DNA from: Sphingomonadales bacterium EhC05
Lineage (GTDB): Bacteria; Pseudomonadota; Alphaproteobacteria; Sphingomonadales; Sphingomonadaceae
NCBI GenBank assembly: GCA_001650955.1
Contig: LXYP01000045.1
Location: 248,001-312,000, forward strand
DNA length: 64,000 nucleotides
Direction of reading: 5' to 3'
Shown here: piece after piece, positions 45,726 through 54,338 of the stretch
Position numbering within the stretch: position 1 is the first letter of the stretch
Layout of the letters: every line of letters begins with the position of its first letter
Program-made: the position numbers and the translations under genes
The notes under the pieces: generated by a model
What the model was told of the DNA's origin: nothing
Seen by the model: the letters and a program-made list of their open reading frames with translations, nothing else
The model's database searches: none

Positions 45726-46743
45726 CATTCGTATGGACTGGACCCGCGAAGAAATCGCGGCATTATTTGATCTGCCGTTCACCGAACTCCTGTTTCAGGC
45801 AGCGACCGCGCATCGCACCTATCATCGACCGGATGAGGTGCAGCTGTGCACCTTGCTGTCGATCAAGACCGGAGGATGCCCGGAAGATTGCGGCTATTGC
45901 AGCCAGTCGGTCCATGCCGATAGCGGCGTCGAGGCGACCAAATTGATGGATGTCCGCGCGGTGCTGCAGTCTGCCGCACAGGCCAAGGACGCCGGCTCGC
46001 AGCGCTTCTGCATGGGCGCCGCGTGGCGCAATCCCAAGGACCGAGATATGCCGGCGATTGTCGAGATCGTGAAGGGCGTGCGCGACATGGGCCTCGAGAC
46101 CTGCATGACGCTTGGCATGCTGACACCGAAACAGGCGGACATGCTGGCCGCAGCCGGTCTGGATTATTATAATCACAATATCGATAGCAGCCCGGAATAT
46201 TATGAACGAGTGATCTCCACCCGCAATTTTGAGGAACGGCTTGATACGCTGGACCATGTTCGCAAATCGGGCATCAATGTTTGTTCTGGCGGGATTATCG
46301 GCATGGGCGAAACCCGCGAAGATCGCGTCGGCTTCGTCCATACGCTCTCGACTTTGGAACAGCATCCAGAGAGCGTGCCGGTCAATGCGCTGGTGCCAGT
46401 CAAGGGCACTATATTGGGCGATATGCTCGCCGACACGCCGATGGCGAAGATTGACGATATCGAATTCGTTCGCACCGTCGCAGTGGCGCGGATCACCATG
46501 CCAAAATCGATGGTCCGCCTGTCCGCTGGCCGCGAGAGCATAAGCGCAAGCACGCAGGCCTTGTGCTTCATGGCCGGTGCCAATTCGATCTTTACCGGCG
46601 ACAAGCTGCTCACTGCGCCCAATGCCGGGGACGACAGCGACGCTGCCTTGTTTGATCGGTTGGGGTTGAAAGCACTGGAAGGTGAAGAGCCTTTGCGGCA
46701 GAGCCGGGACGGGGCAGAGAGTACCATGGAGACCGCCGAATGA
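45718..46743 (+). CDS. bioB: Biotin synthase
   Basis: 341 residues, radical SAM enzyme. The 4Fe-4S cluster binds C54, C58 and C61 ([10 protein letters not shown]); [22 protein letters not shown] and [17 protein letters not shown] are canonical BioB blocks. It inserts sulfur into dethiobiotin. Found apart from other bio genes but between the mutase and the biotin-carrying PccA, whose cofactor it makes. Confidence 0.97.
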   Translation: MTDIRMDWTREEIAALFDLPFTELLFQAATAHRTYHRPDEVQLCTLLSIKTGGCPEDCGYCSQSVHADSGVEATKLMDVRAVLQSAAQAKDAGSQRFCMGAAWRNPKDRDMPAIVEIVKGVRDMGLETCMTLGMLTPKQADMLAAAGLDYYNHNIDSSPEYYERVISTRNFEERLDTLDHVRKSGINVCSGGIIGMGETREDRVGFVHTLSTLEQHPESVPVNALVPVKGTILGDMLADTPMAKIDDIEFVRTVAVARITMPKSMVRLSAGRESISASTQALCFMAGANSIFTGDKLLTAPNAGDDSDAALFDRLGLKALEGEEPLRQSRDGAESTMETAE

Positions 46744-46752
46744 AACATGTTT

Positions 46753-46845
46753 CCGTCATTACGACTGGCGAAACCGCGCGACGATCCAAAGCGATTTTGA
46801 AGGATGTCCTAGATTGCTTCTCTACGTTCGCGATGACAAAGACGG
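46753..46845. repeat. Degenerate palindromic repeat, same family as 40842-40962
   Basis: Left arm CCGTCATTACGACTGGCGAA and right arm ending TACGTTCGCGATGAC are loosely inverted, and CCTAGATTGCTTCTCTACG matches the family consensus seen at 40842-40962 (CTGGATTGC...GCAATGAC) with several changes. It lies between bioB and the next small gene. Confidence 0.5.
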
Positions 46846-46855
46846 TGGTGGTGGA

Positions 46856-47158
46856 GTGATCGAAATTGCTAAGCATTTCTTTGTTTGGGCTGTGTCGCCA
46901 GTATTAATATTTGGCATTGTAGTTTTTGCGCTCGTTCGAAAACAGTACTTTTTTGGGTTTATCTCGAGCAAAGCGATTTACTTTTTATGTGGTTACTTAG
47001 CCTATTTTTTGTTCGATCGGCACTTACTTATCTACAATCTAAACTACAGCTTTTATGGAGTTGGCCCTGTCGTGATGGGCTTCATCCTAACTTATGTTTG
47101 GTCGACGCGTATTGTCGCAATGATTGTCAAACTCCTTCAGCGAGGAACGCCTGAATAA
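46856..47158 (+). CDS. Small three-helix membrane protein, unknown
   Basis: 100 residues from a GTG just beyond the repeat; readings extending upstream to 46682 translate repeat DNA and bioB and are rejected. Three hydrophobic segments (about 8-26, 34-52, 62-88) rich in Phe/Tyr. AT-rich and codon-poor compared with its neighbours. The TAA overlaps the pccA ATG (TAATG). No family recognised. Confidence 0.65.
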   Translation: MIEIAKHFFVWAVSPVLIFGIVVFALVRKQYFFGFISSKAIYFLCGYLAYFLFDRHLLIYNLNYSFYGVGPVVMGFILTYVWSTRIVAMIVKLLQRGTPE

Positions 47159-49167
47159 TGTTCAAAAAAATACTCATCGCAAACCGCGGCGAAATCGCCT
47201 GTCGGGTCATTCGTACCGCCAAGAAAATGGGGATTGCCACGGTCGCGGTCTATTCTGACGCCGATGCGCGCGCGCCATTTGTCAGGATGGCCGACGAAGC
47301 GATTCATATCGGTCCCTCGGCGGCATCGGAATCTTATCTGCTCGCCGACAAGATTATCGCCGCCTGCAAGGAAACAGGCGCCGAAGCTGTCCACCCGGGC
47401 TATGGCTTCCTCTCCGAGCGCGCTTCGTTTGTCGAGGAACTGGACAAACATGATATCGCCTTCATCGGCCCGCCACCCAATGCGATTGCCGCAATGGGCG
47501 ACAAGATTGAGTCCAAAAAACTTGCCAGAGCGGCAGGCGTCAACGTGGTTCCCGGCTTTGTTGGCGAGATCAACGATACCGATCATGCGGTCGAGATTTC
47601 CAATGATATCGGTTATCCGGTGATGATGAAGGCCTCGGCTGGCGGCGGCGGCAAAGGCATGCGGCTGGCCTATTCCGAAAAAGATGTCCGCGAGGGCTTT
47701 GAAGCAACCAAGCGCGAAGGCCTGAACAGCTTTGGCGATGACCGCGTCTTCATTGAGAAATTTATCGAAGATCCGCGTCATATCGAAATTCAGGTCCTCG
47801 GCGACAAGCATGGCAATGTGCTTTATCTCAACGAGCGGGAATGTTCGATCCAGCGTCGGCACCAGAAGGTCGTTGAAGAAGCGCCTTCGCCTTTCGTCAC
47901 GCCCAAGATGCGCAAGGCGATGGGCGAACAAGCCGTCGCCATGTCAGAGGCGGTAGGCTATTTTAGCGCGGGAACGGTGGAACTGATTGTTTCCGGTGCC
48001 GATATTACAGGGGAGAGTTTCTATTTTCTCGAAATGAATACGCGCTTGCAAGTTGAACATCCCGTAACCGAAGCGATTACCGGCATTGATCTGGTCGAAC
48101 AGATGATCCGCGTTGCCGCGGGTGAGAAGCTGACGATGACGCAGGATGATATCGGCATCGACGGCTGGTCCATGGAAAGTCGCGTCTATGCCGAAGACCC
48201 CTATCGGGGCTTCCTGCCATCGACAGGTCGGATCGTGCGCTATGGTCCGCCGGTTCCAGGCTGGTCCGGTGATCCTATCCGCGGCGTAGATGGCGTTCGC
48301 GTCGACGATGGCGTGATGGATGGCGGCGAAGTGTCGATCTTCTATGATCCGATGATCGCCAAGCTGATCACCTGGGGCGAAACTCGCGAAGAGGCCGCAG
48401 ACAAACAGATAGCCGCGCTCGACAGTTTCGAATTGGAGGGCCTTGGCCACAATATCGATTTCCTGTCGGCGCTGATGCAACATCCGCGATTCCGGTCGGG
48501 CGAGATAACCACCGGTTTCATCGCCGAAGAATATCCGGATGGGTTTCAGGGCGCTCCAGCTTCTGAAGAATTGCTGCGCAATCTGGCCGCTATTGCAGCC
48601 TTCGCAGGAGCCGCCCATGCGGACCGTGCGCGCCGCGTCGACAATCAATTGGGAGATGAGCTCGAACCACCCGCCCAATGGCAGATCAAAATCGGTGATT
48701 TGATCCAGTCCGTCGAACTGTCGGAAGAGGGTATCGAAGTAGATGGCGAGGAGGTCGACCTGTCCGCGGAATATACGCCAGGTGACAGTTTGATCGAGGC
48801 CCATATTGGCGAAGAATTGTTGATCGTCAAAATCCGCAAAACGACCTCTGGATTTGCGATGAACACCCGGGGTGCGAAATTTGAGGTTCGAACAATCCCC
48901 CAGAGCATCGCCATGCATGCTGCTCACATGATCGAGAAAATTCCACCCGATCTGTCCAAATATCTGCTCTGCCCGATGCCGGGTCTGCTGGTTGCCCTGC
49001 ATGTTGCAGAAGGTGATAAAGTCGAAGAAGGTCAGCCGCTTGCCGTCGTTGAAGCGATGAAAATGGAAAATATCCTGCGCGCGGAGAAAAATGGTGTAGT
49101 CAAATCGGTCTCGGCTGCGCAAGGTGAGAGCCTTGCGGTTGACGCCGTCATTTTAGAACTCGAATAA
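47158..49167 (+). CDS. pccA: Propionyl-CoA carboxylase alpha (biotin carboxylase/carrier) subunit
   Basis: 669 residues. Biotin carboxylase domain (about 1-450) with ILIANRGEIACRVI, ATP-grasp loop SAGGGGKGMR and FLEMNTRLQVEHPVTE; a BT-type middle region; and a C-terminal biotinyl domain with the biotin-accepting K635 in EAMKMEN. It carboxylates its biotin, which PccB uses to make methylmalonyl-CoA. The start overlaps the preceding small gene by one base. Confidence 0.97.
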   Translation: MFKKILIANRGEIACRVIRTAKKMGIATVAVYSDADARAPFVRMADEAIHIGPSAASESYLLADKIIAACKETGAEAVHPGYGFLSERASFVEELDKHDIAFIGPPPNAIAAMGDKIESKKLARAAGVNVVPGFVGEINDTDHAVEISNDIGYPVMMKASAGGGGKGMRLAYSEKDVREGFEATKREGLNSFGDDRVFIEKFIEDPRHIEIQVLGDKHGNVLYLNERECSIQRRHQKVVEEAPSPFVTPKMRKAMGEQAVAMSEAVGYFSAGTVELIVSGADITGESFYFLEMNTRLQVEHPVTEAITGIDLVEQMIRVAAGEKLTMTQDDIGIDGWSMESRVYAEDPYRGFLPSTGRIVRYGPPVPGWSGDPIRGVDGVRVDDGVMDGGEVSIFYDPMIAKLITWGETREEAADKQIAALDSFELEGLGHNIDFLSALMQHPRFRSGEITTGFIAEEYPDGFQGAPASEELLRNLAAIAAFAGAAHADRARRVDNQLGDELEPPAQWQIKIGDLIQSVELSEEGIEVDGEEVDLSAEYTPGDSLIEAHIGEELLIVKIRKTTSGFAMNTRGAKFEVRTIPQSIAMHAAHMIEKIPPDLSKYLLCPMPGLLVALHVAEGDKVEEGQPLAVVEAMKMENILRAEKNGVVKSVSAAQGESLAVDAVILELE

Positions 49168-49208
49168 TCACCAATATCGAATGAATTACGCCTTGGGGAG
49201 GGCAGTCT

Positions 49209-50852
49209 ATGGCCAGTGAAGCCGCAATCGCCGGACAACGGGAACCGACCGACAAGGAAATTCGTCTGGTCATCGGGGCATCATCCGCCGGCACGATTTT
49301 CGAATGGTATGATTTCTTCATCTACGGAACTTTGGCGGCGCTGATTGGCCAAGCCTTTTTCCCGTCCGAGAACCAGACGCTGCAATTGCTGCTGGTGTGG
49401 GCGGGTTTCGCGATAGGCTTTGGCTTCCGTCCTTTGGGCGCGATATTATTTGGCTTTCTCGGTGATCGTCTGGGGCGGAAATATACATTTCTGGTCACCG
49501 TCACGCTAATGGGCATCGCTACGGCAGGCGTGGGATTGATCCCAAGCGCGGAAACCATTGGCATTGCAGCACCGTTAATTGTGATTTTTCTTAGAATTTT
49601 GCAGGGTCTCGCGCTGGGCGGGGAATATGGCGGTGCAGCAATTTACGTGGCGGAACATGCGCCAACCGAAAAGCGTGGCTTCTATACCAGTTTCATTCAG
49701 GCCAGCGTCGCAGGCGGCTTTGTGCTCAGCATCGCGGTGGTTCTCAGCTGCCGCTTCCTGATTCCGCCAGAGGAATTTGCTGCATGGGGCTGGCGCGTGC
49801 CATTTCTATTGTCGCTGATCCTGCTCGGCCTGTCGCTCTGGATGCGCCTCAAGCTTTCTGAAAGCCCGGTTTTCCAGGCGATGAAGGAAGCCGGTGAAAC
49901 GTCCAAAAACCCCTTTACCGAGAGCTTCTCCTATCCGGGCAACAAGAAACGGATCTTCGTCGCATTATTCGGGATTACGGCCGGACTGACGACGATTTGG
50001 TATACCGCTTTCTTCTCAGGCATGTCGTTTCTGCGCGGCCCGATGCGGGTCGATGACCTCACGGTTGAGATCATCGTATTTGTCGCGGGCTTCATTGCGA
50101 TGGGCTTCTATCTCATGGTTGGTAAATGGTCTGACCGCGTCGGCCGCAAGAAACCCATCATCATCGGTAATATCCTGATCCTGCTGCTGCTTTTTCCAAG
50201 CTTCTGGGCGATTGGGAATCTGGCCAATCCCGGTCTCTGGGAGTCGGCCAGAACCGCACCGGTTCAGGTCGAGGGCCAGCAATGCACCACTGATCCGTTC
50301 GCAGATCTATATGGAACGGAAGCCAGTGACTGCGGCAAGATCATGGAGTCGCTGACCGCAAGCGGAGTGCCCTATAATGTACTGGATCGCGACGAATTGC
50401 GCCTGACCGTGAGCGGCGAGGAAATTGCGGTTGCACAGACTTTGGGCGTTGGCGCAGCGGACCGCAAAGTAACGATTGAGGCGACGTTGTCGCAATATGG
50501 ATATGATTTTTCCGATCGTCAGCCTTCTCCCGCCGCCCTGGCCGGCATCATCGGCATATTGCTCTTGCTGGGTGCGTTGAGCGCAATGAATTATGGCTCG
50601 GTCGCTGCGCTTCTTGCAGAGATGTTCCCGGCCAAAATTCGATATAGTTCGATGTCGATACCTTATCATATCGGGGCTGGCTTTATCGGTGGCTTCCTGC
50701 CGCTGATTGCCGGTTATATCGTGGCGCGTACCGGCGACGTCTATTCGGGGCTCTGGTACACTTGGATTTTCGTGTTCATCGCCTTGGTTGTAAGCTGGTG
50801 GGGCATTCCTAAAGATCCCGAAGCGGCGCTGGCCCTCGACGCAGATCGATAG
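49209..50852 (+). CDS. MFS transporter, metabolite:H+ symporter (MHS) family
   Basis: 547 residues, about 100 longer than typical ProP/ShiA/KgtP-type transporters. N-terminal SSAGTIFEWYDFFIYGTLA and GALLFGFLGDRLGRK-like (ILFGFLGDRLGRKYTF) are MHS signatures; the second DRxGRK copy is at SDRVGRKKP. Twelve helices. About 105 residues are inserted between helices 9 and 10, on the predicted periplasmic side. Its place behind pccA suggests uptake of an organic acid feeding this pathway. GGGAGG precedes the ATG. Confidence 0.9.
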   Translation: MASEAAIAGQREPTDKEIRLVIGASSAGTIFEWYDFFIYGTLAALIGQAFFPSENQTLQLLLVWAGFAIGFGFRPLGAILFGFLGDRLGRKYTFLVTVTLMGIATAGVGLIPSAETIGIAAPLIVIFLRILQGLALGGEYGGAAIYVAEHAPTEKRGFYTSFIQASVAGGFVLSIAVVLSCRFLIPPEEFAAWGWRVPFLLSLILLGLSLWMRLKLSESPVFQAMKEAGETSKNPFTESFSYPGNKKRIFVALFGITAGLTTIWYTAFFSGMSFLRGPMRVDDLTVEIIVFVAGFIAMGFYLMVGKWSDRVGRKKPIIIGNILILLLLFPSFWAIGNLANPGLWESARTAPVQVEGQQCTTDPFADLYGTEASDCGKIMESLTASGVPYNVLDRDELRLTVSGEEIAVAQTLGVGAADRKVTIEATLSQYGYDFSDRQPSPAALAGIIGILLLLGALSAMNYGSVAALLAEMFPAKIRYSSMSIPYHIGAGFIGGFLPLIAGYIVARTGDVYSGLWYTWIFVFIALVVSWWGIPKDPEAALALDADR

Positions 50853-50871
50853 ATACACTATCGCTCGGCAA

Positions 50872-51927
50872 ATGAGCTTCTCACCGATGTCCGTTCCACC
50901 TAGTGCAAAGTTGCGACTTGAGAGTGCAGCACTGATTTCCAATTGGCGCGCGCTGAATGATCTCAGCGGCGATGCCTGTGCGGGCGCTGCGGTCAAAGCC
51001 GATGCATATGGACTCGGGGCCAGATCGGTGGTCGAGAAATTATTGCAGGCCGGCTGCCGGGAATTCTATGTCGCCAACTGGCGAGAGGCGTCCGAGTTGG
51101 AAGATTTGATTTCGGGCGCCGCTCAGCTCTCCGTGCTGAACGGCGTGCGCGAAAGCGATATGCCCTTTGCGCTACAGTCTCTAGCCAAGCCGGTGTTGAA
51201 CAGTCTGGAACAGGTGCACAGATGGGCGGGAACCGGTCGGCCATGCGATATCATGATCAACAGTGGCATGAACCGCCTCGGGGTCAATCCGGGTGATTTA
51301 TCGGGACAGGATCTGACGCAGCTGGATGTGGACATATGCATGAGCCATCTCGCCTGCGCTGATGAGGATGTCGTCCAGAATCCTGACCAACTGGCTGCCT
51401 TCATCGTCGCATCTGACATGGTCACGGCGAAGCGTAAAAGCCTCGCCAATAGTGCCGCGATCGCGCTTGGAAGCGCCTATCATTTCGACTGCACGAGACC
51501 GGGCCTGTCTCTCTATGGCGGCATTCCGCGACCCGAACTGAATGATATCATTGTCCAGGTTGCCACGCCGCAGGTTGAGATATTGCAAGTTCGCAGCCTC
51601 AAGGCTGGTGACCGGGTCGGATATAACGCGCAATATATTGCAGACCGCGATCATGATATCGCGATCCTCGCAATGGGATATGCCGATGGCTATTTGCGGT
51701 CCTTCTCGGGCAAGGGAATATTCTCCGTGCAGGATATCAGTCTTCCGGTGCTTGGACGCGTCTCGATGGACTTGATTGCAATAGATGTGACTGGGGCTCC
51801 GCAGCTCCGGGAAGGCGACTGGGTCGATTGCGCGTACGATCTTCCCGAAGCGTCGAAAATATCAGGCCTATCCCAATATGAGCTGATCACCGGTCTGGGA
51901 CAACGCTTTGCCCGCGAATGGTATTAG
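50872..51927 (+). CDS. alr: Alanine racemase
   Basis: 351 residues, fold type III PLP enzyme. K42 in AAVKADAYGLGA is the PLP lysine; GMNRLGVNPGDL, VGYNAQYIADRD (catalytic tyrosine region), MGYADGYLRSF and VLGRVSMDLIAIDVT follow the family. It supplies D-alanine for peptidoglycan. Two in-frame ATGs (50872, 50887) are possible; the first is used. Confidence 0.95.
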   Translation: MSFSPMSVPPSAKLRLESAALISNWRALNDLSGDACAGAAVKADAYGLGARSVVEKLLQAGCREFYVANWREASELEDLISGAAQLSVLNGVRESDMPFALQSLAKPVLNSLEQVHRWAGTGRPCDIMINSGMNRLGVNPGDLSGQDLTQLDVDICMSHLACADEDVVQNPDQLAAFIVASDMVTAKRKSLANSAAIALGSAYHFDCTRPGLSLYGGIPRPELNDIIVQVATPQVEILQVRSLKAGDRVGYNAQYIADRDHDIAILAMGYADGYLRSFSGKGIFSVQDISLPVLGRVSMDLIAIDVTGAPQLREGDWVDCAYDLPEASKISGLSQYELITGLGQRFAREWY

Positions 51928-51997
51928 ATTTACGCATTTGCCGCATCGCAACCGCACAATAGCTATCTCTGCTTATCTCTAAGGGTTTGACCAAAAA

Positions 51998-52045
51998 TGC
52001 TGCACTATGCGGTGAGTTGACAGCTTGTGTTGCGGCGTTGCACAA
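51998..52045. promoter_or_regulatory. Candidate PhaR autoregulatory site
   Basis: TGCTGCACTATGC (51998-52010) and TTGTGTTGCGGCGTTGCACAA-type inverted ends (TTGTG at 52025-52029, CACAA at 52041-52045) lie about 100-140 bases before phaR. PhaR proteins are known to bind TGC-rich sites in their own and phasin promoters. No consensus was computed; this is tentative. Confidence 0.3.
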
Positions 52046-52137
52046 TTTTGTCTATCACGAACGTAACGCATGAACTTTTACCGGCGAAACAAACTTGGAT
52101 CGTCCAAGAGTCGCACCAATATTCGTCAGGAGCAAAT

Positions 52138-52770
52138 ATGGTCAAATCGAAAAAGAAAGATCAAGACGGTCCTATCATAATCAAGAAATACGCCAATCGT
52201 CGCCTCTACAATACGCAAACGTCAAATTACATCACGCTGGACTTTCTCGCGGAAATGACGCGCAATGATGATGATTTTGTCGTCATCGATGCAAAGTCCG
52301 GCGAGGATATCACCCATGGCGTGCTGACCCAGATCATCGTCGAAGAAGAAAGCAGCGGGACGAGCATTTTGCCCGTCAATTTTCTGCGGCAACTTATCTC
52401 GATGTACGGAAATAGTATGCAGTCGCTGATGCCTTCTTATCTGGAAGCATCGATGGATAGTTTCCGCAAGAACCAGAAGCAGTTCCAAGAGGCCGTCGAA
52501 GGTGCCCTGATCAAAAACCCATTGGGCAAGATGGCGGTGGACAATCAAAAGCAATTCCAGGAAGCAATTGAAAATGCGCTCAAAGCGAGCCCGCTCGCCG
52601 GTGTTGTAGAAAAGACCCTCGGACCTCTTGGCAAGCGCGACAAGACCGTCGAAATGGAACCGGAAGAAGTCGAAGAAGAAGAAGAGGTGTCGGCGAAGGA
52701 TATGGAGATATCGGAACTCAAGCAGCAGCTTGCCGATATTCAATCCAAGCTCGACAAGCTCGACGATTGA
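52138..52770 (+). CDS. phaR: Polyhydroxyalkanoate synthesis repressor PhaR
   Basis: 210 residues from an ATG with CAGGAGC upstream; a TTG reading from 52027 is rejected. N-terminal PHB/PHA accumulation regulator DNA-binding domain (IIKKYANRRLYNTQTSNYITLD, about 13-34) and second domain to about 105. Residues 112-135 and 136-159 are a tandem repeat (NQKQFQEA... twice), followed by an acidic run and a C-terminal coiled coil. It represses phasin and PHA genes until bound by polymer. Confidence 0.93.
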   Translation: MVKSKKKDQDGPIIIKKYANRRLYNTQTSNYITLDFLAEMTRNDDDFVVIDAKSGEDITHGVLTQIIVEEESSGTSILPVNFLRQLISMYGNSMQSLMPSYLEASMDSFRKNQKQFQEAVEGALIKNPLGKMAVDNQKQFQEAIENALKASPLAGVVEKTLGPLGKRDKTVEMEPEEVEEEEEVSAKDMEISELKQQLADIQSKLDKLDD

Positions 52771-52805
52771 GCAATTTAAAATTGCCGCTTTGCAGGAAAT
52801 AATAA

Positions 52806-54338
52806 GTGAAAAAAAACGCTCTATCCGTGACTCGCGAAGATGATTTTTCGGGTTGGTATCAACAGGTCATTTCGGAAGCTGATCTCGCCGAAGAATCCGG
52901 CGTCCGCGGATGTATGATCATGCGGCCCTGGGGCTATGGCATTTGGGAACGTGTGCAATATTTGATGGATCAGCGGATCAAGGAAACCGGCCATGAAAAT
53001 TGCTATTTTCCTCTGTTCATTCCGCTGAGCTATTTCGCCAAGGAAGCCGAACATGTAGACGGGTTTGCCAAAGAAATGGCGGTAGTGACGCATCACCGTT
53101 TGATGAAAGACGGCGATAATCTGGTGGTTGATCCGGATGCAAAACTGGAAGAGCCCCTGGTCGTGCGTCCGACATCCGAAACAGTGATCGGAACCGCCTT
53201 CGCTCGCTGGGTCCAGAGCTGGCGTGATCTGCCGGTGATGATCAATCAGTGGGCCAATGTCGTACGCTGGGAAATGCGCACGCGTATGTTCCTGCGAACC
53301 AGCGAATTTCTCTGGCAGGAAGGACATACCGCGCATGCTTCCCAAGAGGAAGCGATGGAAGAAACGCTCAACATTTTGGAACTTTATCGCAGCTTTTCCG
53401 AAGACGTGCTGGCGATGCCGGTCATTGCAGGCGAAAAGCCCGAGAATGAACGCTTTCCAGGTGCCGATGCGACATATTCGATTGAAGCGATGATGCAGGA
53501 TGGCAAGGCGCTGCAGGCGGGCACCAGCCATTTCTTGGGTCAGACTTTCTCGAAAGCCCAGAATATCCGCTTTCAGGATAAGGAAGGTGAATTCCAGTTT
53601 GCTTATACTACAAGCTGGGGCACTTCGACCCGATTGATTGGTGGCGTCATCATGACCCATGGTGATGATGATGGCATGCGCGTGCCGCCGCTGATCGCAC
53701 CGCATCAAATTGTCATTGTGCCAATGCTGCGGGACAAGCCGGAAGACGAAGCCGTACTCGAATATTGTCAGGCATTGCACAAACAGCTTGTCCAATCATG
53801 GGCATTTGACGAAAAAATTCGCGTGAAACTCGACAAGAGTGCAGCCAAGGCTTCGAACAAGCGCTGGTCTTGGGTGAAGAAGGGCGCGCCGATTATTTTG
53901 GAAGTTGGTCCAAGGGATATTGCCGAAAATAATGTCGCAATGATCCGCCGGGATGCATTGTACAAAGAGAATGGCAAGATTGACATGCACTTCATTGGCA
54001 AGTCGCAATTTGCCGAACAGGCCGCCATGATCCTGGAAGAGATACAATCGACTTTGCACGCGGAAGCGACCGCAAGATTGAACGCAAATCTCACGCGGGG
54101 AGTCACCGAATTTTCGGAAGTCGAGAGCTTTTACAAGTCCAATGGAAAATATCCTGGTTGGCTCGAGGTTCAATGGTGCAAGGCAAGTGGTGAAGAGCTC
54201 GATCAGATAGAAGGTCGACTGAAGAAGCTGAAGCTCACATTTCGCAATGTTCCGGAAGCCGCAGACCCAGTTGACGGAAATTGCATCTTCACAGGTAGGC
54301 CAGCAGTCGAGCGGATATTAATCGGCAAAGCCTATTAA
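52806..54338 (+). CDS. proS: Prolyl-tRNA synthetase, archaeal/eukaryotic-like type
   Basis: 510 residues from GTG with CAGGAAATAATAA upstream. It lacks the large editing insertion of the standard bacterial enzyme and follows the eukaryote-like form: DDFSGWYQQVISEADLAE, RGCMIMRPWGYGIWE, class II motif 2 region RPTSETVIGTAFARW, TRMFLRTSEFLWQEGHTAH, and the C-terminal tail ending in GKAY with the expected terminal tyrosine. It charges tRNA-Pro. The stop overlaps rnr (TAATG). Confidence 0.95.
   Translation: MKKNALSVTREDDFSGWYQQVISEADLAEESGVRGCMIMRPWGYGIWERVQYLMDQRIKETGHENCYFPLFIPLSYFAKEAEHVDGFAKEMAVVTHHRLMKDGDNLVVDPDAKLEEPLVVRPTSETVIGTAFARWVQSWRDLPVMINQWANVVRWEMRTRMFLRTSEFLWQEGHTAHASQEEAMEETLNILELYRSFSEDVLAMPVIAGEKPENERFPGADATYSIEAMMQDGKALQAGTSHFLGQTFSKAQNIRFQDKEGEFQFAYTTSWGTSTRLIGGVIMTHGDDDGMRVPPLIAPHQIVIVPMLRDKPEDEAVLEYCQALHKQLVQSWAFDEKIRVKLDKSAAKASNKRWSWVKKGAPIILEVGPRDIAENNVAMIRRDALYKENGKIDMHFIGKSQFAEQAAMILEEIQSTLHAEATARLNANLTRGVTEFSEVESFYKSNGKYPGWLEVQWCKASGEELDQIEGRLKKLKLTFRNVPEAADPVDGNCIFTGRPAVERILIGKAY

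Noticed and set aside
47944-49122. 392-codon ORF antisense to pccA
   Set aside because: Shadow of the strong codon bias of pccA; Arg/His/Ile-rich translation without family features.
52027-52137. 37-residue N-terminal extension of PhaR
   Set aside because: TTG start without ribosome site; the ATG at 52138 has CAGGAGC and begins the conserved domain.
52821-53795. 324-codon ORF antisense to proS
   Set aside because: Shadow frame; no start context or recognisable domain.
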